A stretch of DNA of 64,000 nucleotides, taken from JADJPG01 sp964491875. GTDB taxonomy: Bacteria; Verrucomicrobiota; Verrucomicrobiia; Limisphaerales; JADJPG01. Made by a program: the position numbers and the translations under genes. This document shows, piece by piece, positions 1 to 8,758 of the stretch (its first letter is position 1; each line of letters begins with the position of its first letter). The DNA lies in the NCBI GenBank assembly GCA_964491875.1, contig CAZBIC010000001.1, forward strand, positions 62,001 through 126,000, written 5' to 3'. The notes under the pieces are model-generated. The model was not told the origin of the DNA. It was given only the letters and a program-made list of their open reading frames with translations, and made no database searches.

Positions 1-592
1 AGTTTCCCGCGAGCGACGTCGTCGAGGACTCCAGGAAATCCATGTAGAAATGCGGCGACTCCGTGACCTTTTCACCAAACATCACGGTTTCGCTTGGGAA
101 CTGGATTCCACTTTCGAGCATCGCTTTTCCACGAAGCTCCCCAATGTTGAACGCGCGCCCGGCCTTCTCCGCCTCCTGCTGGAAATAGTCATTCCACCCA
201 TTGATGATATAGCTGCGCGGCGAGACATCCGCGACGTGGTTCGGATTTGTTCCGCCGGTGGCAGGATTAAGAGCGTCGCTCGGGCAAACAAGAACCTTGG
301 GGTTCTTGTAGTAATCGTAAAGCTGGTTTGGCCACGCGCCCGGGTCCACGCCGAGCTCATATAGCGGAAACTTTCCGTCGTGATCGTCTGGAAACATCTG
401 TGCCGCCAGGCCGAGCTGGCGCATGTTGTTCGCACACGCGATCCGTTTACCGGACTCCTTCGCCTTGCCCAGCGCTGGCAGAAGCATGCCGGCAAGAATC
501 GCGATGATCGCGATCACCACCAGCAATTCGATCAAGGTAAAGCCTCGCGGACAGAACCGGCGTCCGGCTCGAACTGGAAATGTTGTTTTCAT
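1..592 (-). CDS. Prepilin-type N-terminal cleavage/methylation protein (C-terminus off window)
   Basis: Partial gene: 197 residues are visible and the C-terminal end runs off the left edge. The N-terminus is a type IV prepilin/pseudopilin leader: a short basic segment, then G17-F18 with glutamate E22 at mature position +5 (motif GFTLIELLVVIAIIAILAG), which is the substrate of a PilD-type peptidase. The mature part has the layout common in Planctomycetes and Verrucomicrobia pseudopilins: NNMRQLGLAAQMFPDDHDGKF, then a VCPSD cysteine and a tryptophan/tyrosine-rich loop. ATG at 592 is chosen because it gives the basic leader; no strong ribosome site is seen. A role in a type II secretion-like pseudopilus or a surface fibre is inferred from the family. 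Confidence 0.9.
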   Translation of the reverse strand, partial: MKTTFPVRAGRRFCPRGFTLIELLVVIAIIAILAGMLLPALGKAKESGKRIACANNMRQLGLAAQMFPDDHDGKFPLYELGVDPGAWPNQLYDYYKNPKVLVCPSDALNPATGGTNPNHVADVSPRSYIINGWNDYFQQEAEKAGRAFNIGELRGKAMLESGIQFPSETVMFGEKVTESPHFYMDFLESSTTSLAGN

Positions 593-723
593 ACTTTGAC
601 TTTCGTCCCGTCGATCTTTCGCGCAGAGTCCTTCCGCTGGTTGGCACTCAGACAGTGGCCGCCAGCCTTTTTACATGCGCTGCTCGAATAATCGGTCACT
701 GACCGCGTCCACATAACACTGGT

Positions 724-1188
724 ATGACAAAGAATGGGATTACACTCTCGGTGGTCGCGGTGGTTTTGGCGGCCATCTACGTTTACGCATTCACCGACTT
801 GTTCCACAAAGAGACTATTCAAATCATCGCCACCGTCCGGCCCGGCCGCGCCGCGCCGCTTCCGAAGAACAGCGATCAGCCGCGAGTTTACCCGGTCTCC
901 TTTACGTTCAATGGAAAATACGACCTCACGACGGTGAAGGTCGTCTCCGCTGAGGATCTCGCCACCAACAAACATCCCACCGCCCTTTGGCACCTCGTCT
1001 CCGAGTCGAACTCCGTCCCGACCAAAGGCTTTGTCTACGGCTATCCCATCAAGGGCATGAAAGCCGCCGTGGCCCGCATGCGACCCGAACCGCTCCTGCC
1101 CGAAGTGGAATACGTCCTCATGATCGAAGCGGGAAAGATTCATTCCCAAACCAACTTCCGCACCGTCGCCCTCGAAGTCGCCCAATAA
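724..1188 (+). CDS. Membrane-anchored protein of unknown function
   Basis: 154 residues. Residues about 6-25 form one uncleaved hydrophobic segment (ITLSVVAVVLAAIYVYAF), followed by a soluble, probably periplasmic, beta-rich domain with no cysteines. I recognise no catalytic motif. It is divergent from the pseudopilin gene, with 131 bp between the two starts, and convergent with the CNNM genes. The C-terminal sequence (VEYVLMIEAGKIHSQTNF) suggests a small barrel or Ig-like fold, but this is a guess. Codon use matches the neighbours, so it looks like a real gene of the lineage, not a transferred one. Confidence 0.7.
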   Translation: MTKNGITLSVVAVVLAAIYVYAFTDLFHKETIQIIATVRPGRAAPLPKNSDQPRVYPVSFTFNGKYDLTTVKVVSAEDLATNKHPTALWHLVSESNSVPTKGFVYGYPIKGMKAAVARMRPEPLLPEVEYVLMIEAGKIHSQTNFRTVALEVAQ

Positions 1189-1221
1189 CGGCCCGCCGCT
1201 CGATCGCCGGGTGATCGGCGA

Positions 1222-2562
1222 TCAGTGATCGGTCGCAACCGGAGCCGGATCGATCCGCCGCAGCTTCAATCGCGACACCCGCGTGTCCTCCATCTCTTCG
1301 ACGCACAACTCGAAGGCGCCCACCCGCACCACATCGCTCTCCTTCGGAAATCCTCCGAGCTTCTGTGTCACCCAGCCGCTCACCGTCGTCGCCCCATCCT
1401 CGGCCAGCGACACGCCGGTGATGTCGTCGAGATCATGCACAGGCAAGGCGCCCTGCACTTCCCAGACGTCGTCCCCAATCTTTACGATCAGCGGCTTCTC
1501 CTGATCGAACTCGTCCTGAATCTGCCCGACGAGTTCTTCCAAAATATTCTCCAGCGTGATCAACCCGACCGTCCCGCCGTACTCATCCACCACCAGCGCC
1601 AGATGCAGTTTCCGATCAAGGAAGACCTGCAACACCCGTTCCAGCCGCGCGGTTTCGGGAACGTAAACCAGCTTGCGCGCCACAGACCGCAACTCGGCGC
1701 CCGACTTCGCCTTGAGCCGCATCCCGTAAAGATCCTTGAAATGCACCACGCCCAGCGATCGATCGATGTCGCCATTCTCGCACAGCGGAAACCGCGAGAA
1801 GCGGGTCTTCTCCGCCACCTCGAGACATTCCGTCATGCTGGACTCCGTGTTCAGCATCACAATCTCGTGCCGCGGACGCATCACCTCGCGCACCACCCGA
1901 CGCCGCAAATCCAGCGCGTTCAGCACGATGTCGCGCCCGAGCGACGTGCCGCCGCTGTGCTTCTGCGTCGCCGAAAACAAAAGGCGCAGCTCGTCCTCCG
2001 AGTGAATCAGTTCACCCTCGCTCACCGCCTCCAGCCCGAAACGTCGCAGCAGCCAAAGCGAAGTTCCGTTCAGCGCCCAGTTGAACGGATATGACGCGAG
2101 ATAAAACCAGCGTAGCGGATAGGCCACCCAGATCGTCGTCGGCAACGGCTTCTGGATCGCGAGGGACTTCGGTGCCAGTTCACCGGCGACGATGTGCAGA
2201 AAAGTGATCACCGAGAAGCCGACCACGAAGGAAATCGTGTGCCGCATCTGCGCCGATTCGATGTTCAGCCACTCCATCGCCGGCGCGAGCAGCGAGGCGA
2301 AAACCGGCTCGCCCACCCAGCCAAGTCCCAGGCTCGCCAGCGTGATGCCGAGCTGAGTCGCGCTCAATGACGCATCCAGATTCGATAACAGCAACCGCGC
2401 CATCTTCGCGCGTCGATTGCCCGCCGCCACGAGTCCGATCAACTGCGTGTCGCGAATCTTGACGATCGCGAACTCCGCCGCCACGAAGAACCCGTTCAGC
2501 AGCACCAGCACCAGCACGAGGAGCAGCTTGAGCGATACAATTATGATTTCGTTTCCGTCCAT
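1222..2562 (-). CDS. CNNM/HlyC-family membrane protein (DUF21-CBS-CorC)
   Basis: 446 residues. An N-terminal DUF21 (CNNM) domain has about four hydrophobic segments (residues 1-190, including a GFFVAAEFAIVKIR segment and APKSLAIQKP). A paired CBS module follows (about 205-340, with LALVVDEYGGTVGLITLENI), then a C-terminal CorC/HlyC transporter-associated domain (about 350-435). The family includes Mg2+/Co2+ efflux proteins and some proteins annotated as hemolysins; CNNM proteins are Mg2+ transporters. It is the last of three tandem paralogues, and its ATG lies one base after the stop of the preceding gene, so translation is probably coupled. The ion specificity cannot be read from the sequence. 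Confidence 0.9.
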   Translation of the reverse strand: MDGNEIIIVSLKLLLVLVLVLLNGFFVAAEFAIVKIRDTQLIGLVAAGNRRAKMARLLLSNLDASLSATQLGITLASLGLGWVGEPVFASLLAPAMEWLNIESAQMRHTISFVVGFSVITFLHIVAGELAPKSLAIQKPLPTTIWVAYPLRWFYLASYPFNWALNGTSLWLLRRFGLEAVSEGELIHSEDELRLLFSATQKHSGGTSLGRDIVLNALDLRRRVVREVMRPRHEIVMLNTESSMTECLEVAEKTRFSRFPLCENGDIDRSLGVVHFKDLYGMRLKAKSGAELRSVARKLVYVPETARLERVLQVFLDRKLHLALVVDEYGGTVGLITLENILEELVGQIQDEFDQEKPLIVKIGDDVWEVQGALPVHDLDDITGVSLAEDGATTVSGWVTQKLGGFPKESDVVRVGAFELCVEEMEDTRVSRLKLRRIDPAPVATDH

Positions 2563-2563
2563 G

Positions 2564-3547
2564 CTACGGTTTTACCTCTCCGAAGATGACCTTCAGAACA
2601 TCCTGCAAACTCACCACGCCCAGCTCCGCCTGATTGCGATCGAGCACAATCGCCAGGCGCTGACCCGTCCGCTGCATCTGGCGCAAGGCCACCTCCAGCC
2701 GCATCGAATCATCCACATACAGCGCCGGTTTCAGGAACTCCCCCGCTGTCCGGGTCTTCTCCAGCGCCTCGGAACAGAGCAACGTCCAGACGCTGATCAT
2801 TCCGGCGATCTTGCGGCGACCGCCTTCCTCGCGCCACACCGGCAGTCGATTGAAACCCTTCGCGCCACCTAGCGCGATCACTTCGGGCAACGGCATCGTC
2901 GCCGGCACCGCGGCGACTCGATCCATGGGAATCGTGACATCGCGCACCGTGAGCTTTTGCAAATCGAGCACGCGATTGATCATCGTGCGCTCCTCGGTCG
3001 TCAGCGCCTGCGCCGAATCCTGCATCACCTGCCGCAGCTCATCCCGATTGCCGAACAGATATCCGGTAAAACGCTTGCCGCCCGTCCACTTCAGGAGCAG
3101 ACGCGACAGCGACGCCACCGGCACCACCACCGGTCGCAACGCCACGTCCACCACACGGAAGGGCACGACCAGCGCCAGACACAGGCGGTTCGGGTGATGA
3201 CGGAAGAGCATCTTCGGCAACAGCTCGCACACGGCGTAAAACAACAGTACGCTCACCACAAGCGCGAGAATCAGAAGCCACGGCCACGGCCGCAGCCAGC
3301 CATAGAGCCACATCACTCCGATGCCGGACACGCCGATGTTCGCCAGCGTGTTCCCCACCAGAATCGTCCACAGGAAGTTCTCGGGCCGCTCCAGATATCT
3401 CAACAAGGCGCCCGCGCGCGGATTGCCCGCCCGCATCAAATGCCGGATGCGCAGCCGGCTGAGCGCGAACACCCCGGCTTCCATCCCCGAAAGGAAGAAC
3501 GAGAACATCACGCAACCTAGGAAGACAACCATCCAGGATCCGCTCAT
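2564..3547 (-). CDS. CNNM-family protein lacking the CorC domain (DUF21-CBS)
   Basis: 327 residues. DUF21 membrane domain (1-170; hydrophobic N-terminus SWMVVFLGCVMFSFFLSG, then ELLPKMLF), followed by a CBS pair (about 190-325) ending in QAELGVVSLQDVLKVIFGEV. Unlike both flanking paralogues it has no C-terminal CorC/HlyC domain and stops right after the second CBS motif. The CBS motif LAIVLDRNQAELG lacks the usual DEYGG signature, which suggests altered ligand binding. It is the middle gene of three; the next gene starts one base after its stop. This could be a heteromeric partner of the full-length neighbours (inference). Confidence 0.87.
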   Translation of the reverse strand: MSGSWMVVFLGCVMFSFFLSGMEAGVFALSRLRIRHLMRAGNPRAGALLRYLERPENFLWTILVGNTLANIGVSGIGVMWLYGWLRPWPWLLILALVVSVLLFYAVCELLPKMLFRHHPNRLCLALVVPFRVVDVALRPVVVPVASLSRLLLKWTGGKRFTGYLFGNRDELRQVMQDSAQALTTEERTMINRVLDLQKLTVRDVTIPMDRVAAVPATMPLPEVIALGGAKGFNRLPVWREEGGRRKIAGMISVWTLLCSEALEKTRTAGEFLKPALYVDDSMRLEVALRQMQRTGQRLAIVLDRNQAELGVVSLQDVLKVIFGEVKP

Positions 3548-3593
3548 GAGTTCCCTCCGTGGAACCTCAAGTGTGGTGAAATCAATCGCGCGT

Positions 3594-4826
3594 TCATTTC
3601 TTCCTCACCGTTTCCACGATCAACTCCCGCACGCGCCGCTCTTCCACCCACTGGGCCGTCAGCTTCAAGCCGCGATACACCACGGAGTCGCCCATGGACG
3701 GCACTACCTCCGCAATCGAAACCATCAAACCGCCCATCGTGTCCACTTCCGGCACCTCGCCCAACTCCGGATACTCGCGGCGAAAATCATCAATGCGCAT
3801 CCGTCCGCTCACCCGCCAGCGCCCTTCCCCGAGCCGTTCCACGACAAATCCCGTCGGCGCCGCTTCGTCATGAATGCTGCCGACCACTTCCTCCATGATG
3901 TCCTCCAGCGTGACCAGGCCGGCCGTGCCGCCAAATTCATCCACCACAATCGCCAGCCCGCGTTGCTGCCGTTGCAGGCTCTTCAGCAGCTGCAACAAGT
4001 TCATGCTCTCCGGCACGAACGACGGAAACTCGATCGCCTCCGCGAGATCCACCGTCGGGTCCAGCAACAACGCCCGGGTGTTCAACACACCCACGATGGT
4101 GTCCGGCGTTTCGTCGTAGATCGGCAGCCGCCGGTGCTTGAACTTCCGCGCCGCCGCGATCATTTCCTCCACGCTCAACTCGTCGGAAATCGCCGCCATC
4201 CGTGAGCGCGGCTTCATCACATCCTTGGCCGTCTTCTGGTCAAGGTTGACAATCTGGAGAATGATTTCCTTCTCGGACTTCGCGAGCGTTCCCTGCTGGA
4301 ACGCCATTTCCACCAGCTCCTGATACTCGGCATCTTCATGCGAGGCGGCAGGTCGCGCCACCGTCCGGATCAGCAGCCTCAGCAAGACCTCGTTGAACCG
4401 CTGAAAGAACTGCTGCAACCAGCCCGTGGTCTCGCGCACCAGCCACATCGGACGCGCCACGCGCCGCGCCCACGGCTCCGGCGCGCGAATCGCCAGCGTC
4501 TTCGGCAACACCTCGCACCCGACCAAAATAAAAACCGCCACAGCCGGGAGCGTGTACTCCGCGGGCCATTGCCCCAGCAACACCGGCCACAGAACCAGCG
4601 CCACGATCGCCGAGTTCGCCGCCGTGTTGCCCAGCGTGATCGTCGCGAGCAATTCGGACGGACGCTCCAGCAGTTGCAGGACAACGGACCCGCCCGGTTG
4701 TTCCGCAATCTGACGAGCACGAAACTTCCCGAGCGCGAACAGGGCCGATTCCGCCAGGGCAAAGAAGAAGCTGGCGCTGGCAAAGACCAGCACCCCCGAC
4801 ACGACCATCCATTCCGTCGGACCCAT
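3594..4826 (-). CDS. CNNM/HlyC-family membrane protein (DUF21-CBS-CorC)
   Basis: 410 residues, first gene of the three-gene CNNM set. DUF21 domain (1-190) with conserved CEVLPKTLAIRAPEPWA, then CBS pair (about 195-325, LAIVVDEFGGTAGLVTLEDIMEEV), then a CorC/HlyC domain ending near residue 405 (GGLMVSIAEVVPSMGDSVVY). Predicted inner-membrane divalent cation transporter or sensor. It begins 198 bp downstream of ftsZ on the same strand; the interval holds a GC-rich hairpin at 4928-4944, so read-through from the division cluster is possible but not shown. Confidence 0.9.
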   Translation of the reverse strand: MGPTEWMVVSGVLVFASASFFFALAESALFALGKFRARQIAEQPGGSVVLQLLERPSELLATITLGNTAANSAIVALVLWPVLLGQWPAEYTLPAVAVFILVGCEVLPKTLAIRAPEPWARRVARPMWLVRETTGWLQQFFQRFNEVLLRLLIRTVARPAASHEDAEYQELVEMAFQQGTLAKSEKEIILQIVNLDQKTAKDVMKPRSRMAAISDELSVEEMIAAARKFKHRRLPIYDETPDTIVGVLNTRALLLDPTVDLAEAIEFPSFVPESMNLLQLLKSLQRQQRGLAIVVDEFGGTAGLVTLEDIMEEVVGSIHDEAAPTGFVVERLGEGRWRVSGRMRIDDFRREYPELGEVPEVDTMGGLMVSIAEVVPSMGDSVVYRGLKLTAQWVEERRVRELIVETVRKK

Positions 4827-4927
4827 GCGCGCACCTTACGAGACGACACTCGATACGTGAAATGTAAAACGTTCCGCGGATTGCGGTTTCTACCGTCCTG
4901 GACCACGAATCACGGATTACAGATCAC

Positions 4928-4944
4928 GCCGGAAAACCTCCGGC
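4928..4944 (-). terminator. Hairpin between ftsZ and CNNM genes
   Basis: GCCGGA and TCCGGC arms (6 bp) around a 5-nt loop, about 80 nt after the ftsZ stop on the minus strand. It is not followed by a T-run, so it is a weak terminator candidate or just an intergenic hairpin. Confidence 0.3.
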
Positions 4945-5024
4945 CTCAAAATGAAACCAACGGGAGGAACTACCGTGAATGCGAAGGAAGCCGCGGTGAT
5001 ACGCCGCTCTTGAAGCTTCTGCGA

Positions 5025-6347
5025 TCAATTCAGCGCGATGCCGCGCCGGATGTAAGTGGGCACATCCAAATCCTGACCGTGATAAATCGTCGGCTCGCTC
5101 TTCTCAAAACGCCCGCGCGAAACAATCTCCAGCGGTAGCTGGGTTTGCTTCAGGCGATTGCCCGCCTTGCGGCCACCGCGCTGTTGGGTGAGCAGGCGTT
5201 CCGTCTTCTCAGGCGTCGATTCCGGTGCTGGCGCCACAAAGCGCGACGCCGATTTTGAGCTCGCGCCCGTCAGCGGCATTTCCATCTCGACCCCTGCCGA
5301 GTAAGCCGACGCCGCGGTCTCGGTGAACCGGGGATTGCCCGACGGCTCGCTCGAACGCGCCCCGGTCTCGTTCCCGGCCTTGCGCGAAGCCACTACGGTA
5401 ACCAGCAGCTTGTCGCCGAGCTCCTCGTCGATCGCCGCGCCCATGATGATGTGCGCCTGTTCGCACTGGCGGTTGATCTGTTCCATGATGCGGTTCACCT
5501 CCGCCATCGCGAGGCTGCGACCGCTCGCAATGCACACCAGCACGCCGGCCGATTCCGTCAGCACCTGACCGCCCTCGATGAGCGGGTGCGCCAAGATCTT
5601 CTCCATCACCTCGCGCGAACGACCCTCACCCTGCGCCTCCGCGGTCACCAGGCAGCTCTCCGCGTGCTTGCCGCGCGTCACCGAGCACAGGTCCGCAAAG
5701 TCCACGTTGATCAAGCCCGGCCGCGACAGCAAACGCCAGATGCCGCGCACGCCCTGCGCCACCAGCTCGTTCGTGATGTGAAACGCCTCCAACAAGCTCG
5801 TGTTTTCATCGATGAGTTTAAACACCCGCTGGTTCGGCAAGCAAATCACGCCATCCGCCGCGCCCTTCAACTCATGCAATCCCAGCTGCGCCTGACGCGT
5901 GCGCCGGCTGCCTTCGCAATCGAACGGCAACATCACGATGGACAAGACGAGTGCGCCGGTCTCCTTCGCCACCCGCGCCACCACTGGGCTTGCGCCCGTG
6001 CCCGTGCCGCCGCCCATGCCCGCCACGACAAAGACCACGTCCGCGCCGTCGCAGAGCGATCGAATCTGGGCCACATCCTCCTCTGCCGCCGCGCGACCGC
6101 GCTCCGGATCACCGCCCGCGCCGAGACCGCGGGTGGACTTCGCGCCGAGATTGATCTTCACCTCCACCGGCGACTGCGCCAGCGCCGGCGCGTCGGTGTT
6201 CATCACGGCAAAGCTCACGCCGGGGAAGTTCTCCCGCGCGAGATGATTGACGGCGTTGCAGCCCGCGCCGCCCACGCCGAGCACTTTGATCGAGAACGAT
6301 TTCTTCAAGGCCGGAGTTTCCGGCGTCGCGCCAGTATCGGGAGTCAT
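5025..6347 (-). CDS. ftsZ: Cell division protein FtsZ
   Basis: 440 residues, tubulin-like GTPase that polymerises into the Z ring. GTP-binding motifs are visible: GGAGCNAVNHL (26-36) and the tubulin signature GGGTGTG (112-118). A long proline/serine-rich linker (about 330-420) leads to the conserved C-terminal peptide DLDVPTYIRR (426-435), which in other bacteria binds FtsA and other partners. Having this peptide and a neighbouring FtsA fits canonical Z-ring anchoring. It lies 28 bp after ftsA at the end of the dcw cluster. The length is somewhat above the E. coli protein because of the linker. Confidence 0.98.
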   Translation of the reverse strand: MTPDTGATPETPALKKSFSIKVLGVGGAGCNAVNHLARENFPGVSFAVMNTDAPALAQSPVEVKINLGAKSTRGLGAGGDPERGRAAAEEDVAQIRSLCDGADVVFVVAGMGGGTGTGASPVVARVAKETGALVLSIVMLPFDCEGSRRTRQAQLGLHELKGAADGVICLPNQRVFKLIDENTSLLEAFHITNELVAQGVRGIWRLLSRPGLINVDFADLCSVTRGKHAESCLVTAEAQGEGRSREVMEKILAHPLIEGGQVLTESAGVLVCIASGRSLAMAEVNRIMEQINRQCEQAHIIMGAAIDEELGDKLLVTVVASRKAGNETGARSSEPSGNPRFTETAASAYSAGVEMEMPLTGASSKSASRFVAPAPESTPEKTERLLTQQRGGRKAGNRLKQTQLPLEIVSRGRFEKSEPTIYHGQDLDVPTYIRRGIALN

Positions 6348-6375
6348 AGATCCTTTGCTTGTTGCCGCCCGCCAA

Positions 6376-7602
6376 TCACGGCTTGCGGGTCAGGAGCCCG
6401 CCGAACAGCGTCTCCTTGATGGTCTGCGTTAATGAACCGCCTGTCTTCTTCTTTTGCTGGAACGAGCCGTACTTCACCAGGCCAATGGCCGTGGCGAACT
6501 CGGGCTGGTCCAGCGCCGACTTCAATCCGCTGATGGAATTCGTTTTGCCGAGCGTGGCCGGCAGCTGGAAGATCCGCTCCGCCAGCTTCTGGATGCCTTC
6601 GATGCGCGCGCCGCCGCCGCAGATGAAAATGCCTGCGCGCAGGTAATCGAGCAGCCCGGCCTTGCCGAGATCGTGCTCAATCAGTTCGAACGTCTCCTCC
6701 AATCGCAGCGACATGATCCGACGCAAGTGCTCGACGTTGCACGTCTTCATCGGCAACCCCAACTCGTCGTTTTCCGTCACCGTCAAACCCTTGTCGCGAT
6801 CCTCAATGATCGCCGCGCCATGCTTTACCTTCAGCGCCTCCGCGCGTCCCAGCGGGACTTTCAGGCCATACGCGAGATCGTTCGAGATGTGATCGCCGCC
6901 CACCGCCAGCACGCCCGCGTGTTTGATGATGCCGCCGCTGTAAACCACATATTCCGTCGTGCCGCCGCCCATGTCGATCACAAGCGCGCCCATTTCCTTC
7001 TGCTCGTTGCTCAGCAAGGCGAGCGAGGAAGCTAGCCCATTGAACACAATGGCGTCGACCTCGAGCTGCAGACCCTTCACGGCGCGAATGGGATTCTGCA
7101 GGCGATTGAAATTTCCGTGGATGACGTGCATGTCCACCTCGACACGTGCGCCGAGCATCCCGACGGGATCAATGATTCCGTCCTGGCCATCGACGAGGAA
7201 GTGCTGGCGAATACCATGGACCACGTGGTTCTCCGCCGGCAGATTGATCGCCTTCGCGTTCTTGATCACGTCCTCGACGTCTTCCTTTGTGATCTCGCGA
7301 TCCGCAGAAACGACCGGATGCACGCCACGATTGGTGAAGCCGCGGATGTGTCCGCCCGTCACGCCGAGATAGACGCTGCGAATCTCCACGTCCGCCATCT
7401 GCTCGGCTTCGACGATCGCATTGCGAATGTCCTCGCCCACTGACGAAGCGTCCGCCAGCTCGCCCTTGCGCACGCCGCGCGAGCGCGACTGACCGACGCC
7501 GATGACATTGAGGTTTCCGGCGGCGTTCACTTCACCGACGACGGCGCAAACCTTGGATGTGCCAATCTCCAGCCCGACGATGATGGATGAGGGGTCAAAC
7601 AT
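6376..7602 (-). CDS. ftsA: Cell division protein FtsA
   Basis: 408 residues, actin-like ATPase that tethers FtsZ to the membrane. Visible: the phosphate-1 motif IVGLEIGTSKVCAVVGEV near the N-terminus, the SHS2 subdomain region (about 85-165), the phosphate-2 motif VIDMGGGTTEYVVYSGG, and a short basic/hydrophobic C-terminus (IKETLFGGLLTRKP) compatible with the amphipathic membrane-targeting helix. It overlaps the end of ftsQ by 8 bp and is followed by ftsZ, the usual ftsQ-ftsA-ftsZ order, so the three are probably co-transcribed and translationally coupled. Confidence 0.97.
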   Translation of the reverse strand: MFDPSSIIVGLEIGTSKVCAVVGEVNAAGNLNVIGVGQSRSRGVRKGELADASSVGEDIRNAIVEAEQMADVEIRSVYLGVTGGHIRGFTNRGVHPVVSADREITKEDVEDVIKNAKAINLPAENHVVHGIRQHFLVDGQDGIIDPVGMLGARVEVDMHVIHGNFNRLQNPIRAVKGLQLEVDAIVFNGLASSLALLSNEQKEMGALVIDMGGGTTEYVVYSGGIIKHAGVLAVGGDHISNDLAYGLKVPLGRAEALKVKHGAAIIEDRDKGLTVTENDELGLPMKTCNVEHLRRIMSLRLEETFELIEHDLGKAGLLDYLRAGIFICGGGARIEGIQKLAERIFQLPATLGKTNSISGLKSALDQPEFATAIGLVKYGSFQQKKKTGGSLTQTIKETLFGGLLTRKP

Positions 7603-8557
7603 GTTTCTTCCTGTAGGGTGAGGCTTTCAACGGCTTAGGTGCGGGCGGCGGCGTGGTTCCGCTCGCGTCCGCCCAAAGCATCGGAGCGTTGTTCGCCACG
7701 GAGAGATCCAGGGTTTTGATGAGCTTCCCAAAGCGCTGCGCGTAATCATGCACAAGGCGCCAGCGCTTGAGCTGCGACTCGAAGTCAGTCAGGCCAAACG
7801 TCAGCTCATTCCCCTGTCCCGTCGTCGCGATCAACACGCCCGGCGTAGAGACGTCCACCTGCTTGAGATCCACCAGACCGGCCATCTGGGACCGATTGAA
7901 CTCGCGCACCAATGCCAGCGCCGACAGCACCTGCGGCGTTTCGGACTGGCGCCCCGGCCGCACATCGCGCGCCGGGATGCCGGCGATTAACGGCAGATGA
8001 TCATTCGTCTGCAACACCGGCACCGCGCGCTGCACCGCTTCCACCGGGAACATGAAATAGCCATTGCCATCCAGCGTGTAGACGCCGCCTTCCGCCCCGT
8101 TGGATGCGCGGAACTGCGGCAAGACCACTTGCGCGATCGGTTCGCGTTCCGCCACGCGAATGCGCAGGCCGCCGGGCAACACCCGCTCGACCACGACGGA
8201 TTCAATGGCGGGCACGAGCTTCAAGTCGCGTTCCACGCGCGCCAGATCGAGGGCGAGGAGATTGTCGTTCATCCGCACGCCCGCCCAGGAGCGAAGCTGC
8301 TCGGCGGAAAGCACCCCGTCGGTTTCGACATCCACGCTGCGAATGGCGAACGCGGGGTTCTCGTAAATGAAGTGGCGGATGGCCATGTCACCGCCGCGCC
8401 AGAGCACGAAAACGGTGAAGAACAGGATGAGCGCCGAACCGAGGACGAGCGTCAGCCGGCGCAGCCGGGTTTCCCGGCGCTGGCTGGCGCTGAGTTTGAC
8501 ATCGAGGACGTAGCCGCGCGAATGGCGCCGGTTACGACGTTTGCGTTTAAAGAGCAT
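7595..8557 (-). CDS. ftsQ: Cell division protein FtsQ (POTRA domain)
   Basis: 320 residues from ATG 8557. This start is preferred over an upstream in-frame start at 8608 because it begins the usual short, very basic cytoplasmic tail (MLFKRKRRNRRHSRG), which precedes the single transmembrane helix (about 34-53, LTLVLGSALILFFTVFVLW). The POTRA domain follows (AIRSVDVETDGVLSAEQL, and RVAEREPIAQVVLP), then the FtsQ beta domain. The bitopic protein links FtsL/FtsB-type proteins to the divisome. It overlaps ftsA by 8 bp; 201 bp separate it from ddl. Confidence 0.92.
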   Translation of the reverse strand: MLFKRKRRNRRHSRGYVLDVKLSASQRRETRLRRLTLVLGSALILFFTVFVLWRGGDMAIRHFIYENPAFAIRSVDVETDGVLSAEQLRSWAGVRMNDNLLALDLARVERDLKLVPAIESVVVERVLPGGLRIRVAEREPIAQVVLPQFRASNGAEGGVYTLDGNGYFMFPVEAVQRAVPVLQTNDHLPLIAGIPARDVRPGRQSETPQVLSALALVREFNRSQMAGLVDLKQVDVSTPGVLIATTGQGNELTFGLTDFESQLKRWRLVHDYAQRFGKLIKTLDLSVANNAPMLWADASGTTPPPAPKPLKASPYRKKHV

Positions 8558-8593
8558 CGAATGGGCGGAGTGAGTTTTAAGGAAAGGACTGCC

Positions 8594-8611
8594 CGAGTGC
8601 AAGCGCACTCG
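8594..8611 (-). repeat. Perfect hairpin in the ddl-ftsQ interval
   Basis: Perfect dyad of 7-bp arms (CGAGTGC / GCACTCG) with a 4-nt loop, inside the 201-bp gap between ddl and ftsQ and about 37 bp upstream of the chosen ftsQ start. There is no T-run, so it is not an obvious terminator. It could be an RNA structure in the polycistronic mRNA or a fragment of an intergenic repeat. Confidence 0.4.
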
Positions 8612-8758
8612 TAAAGCCGTCGTAAAAGTAGCCGCGTGAAGCCGGGCAAGCGCTGAACTGCTGGCAACGAATCAAAAGCGGACGTGGATTGACGATTTTC
8701 AAGCCGAGCACCACCGCGCACCCTTTCTTCGGGGAGAGGGCTGGGGCGAGGGCGAGCC

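Noticed and set aside
589..1185. Minus-strand 198-residue frame
   Set aside because: Antisense to the membrane-anchored protein gene and overlapping the start of the pseudopilin gene; no recognisable features.
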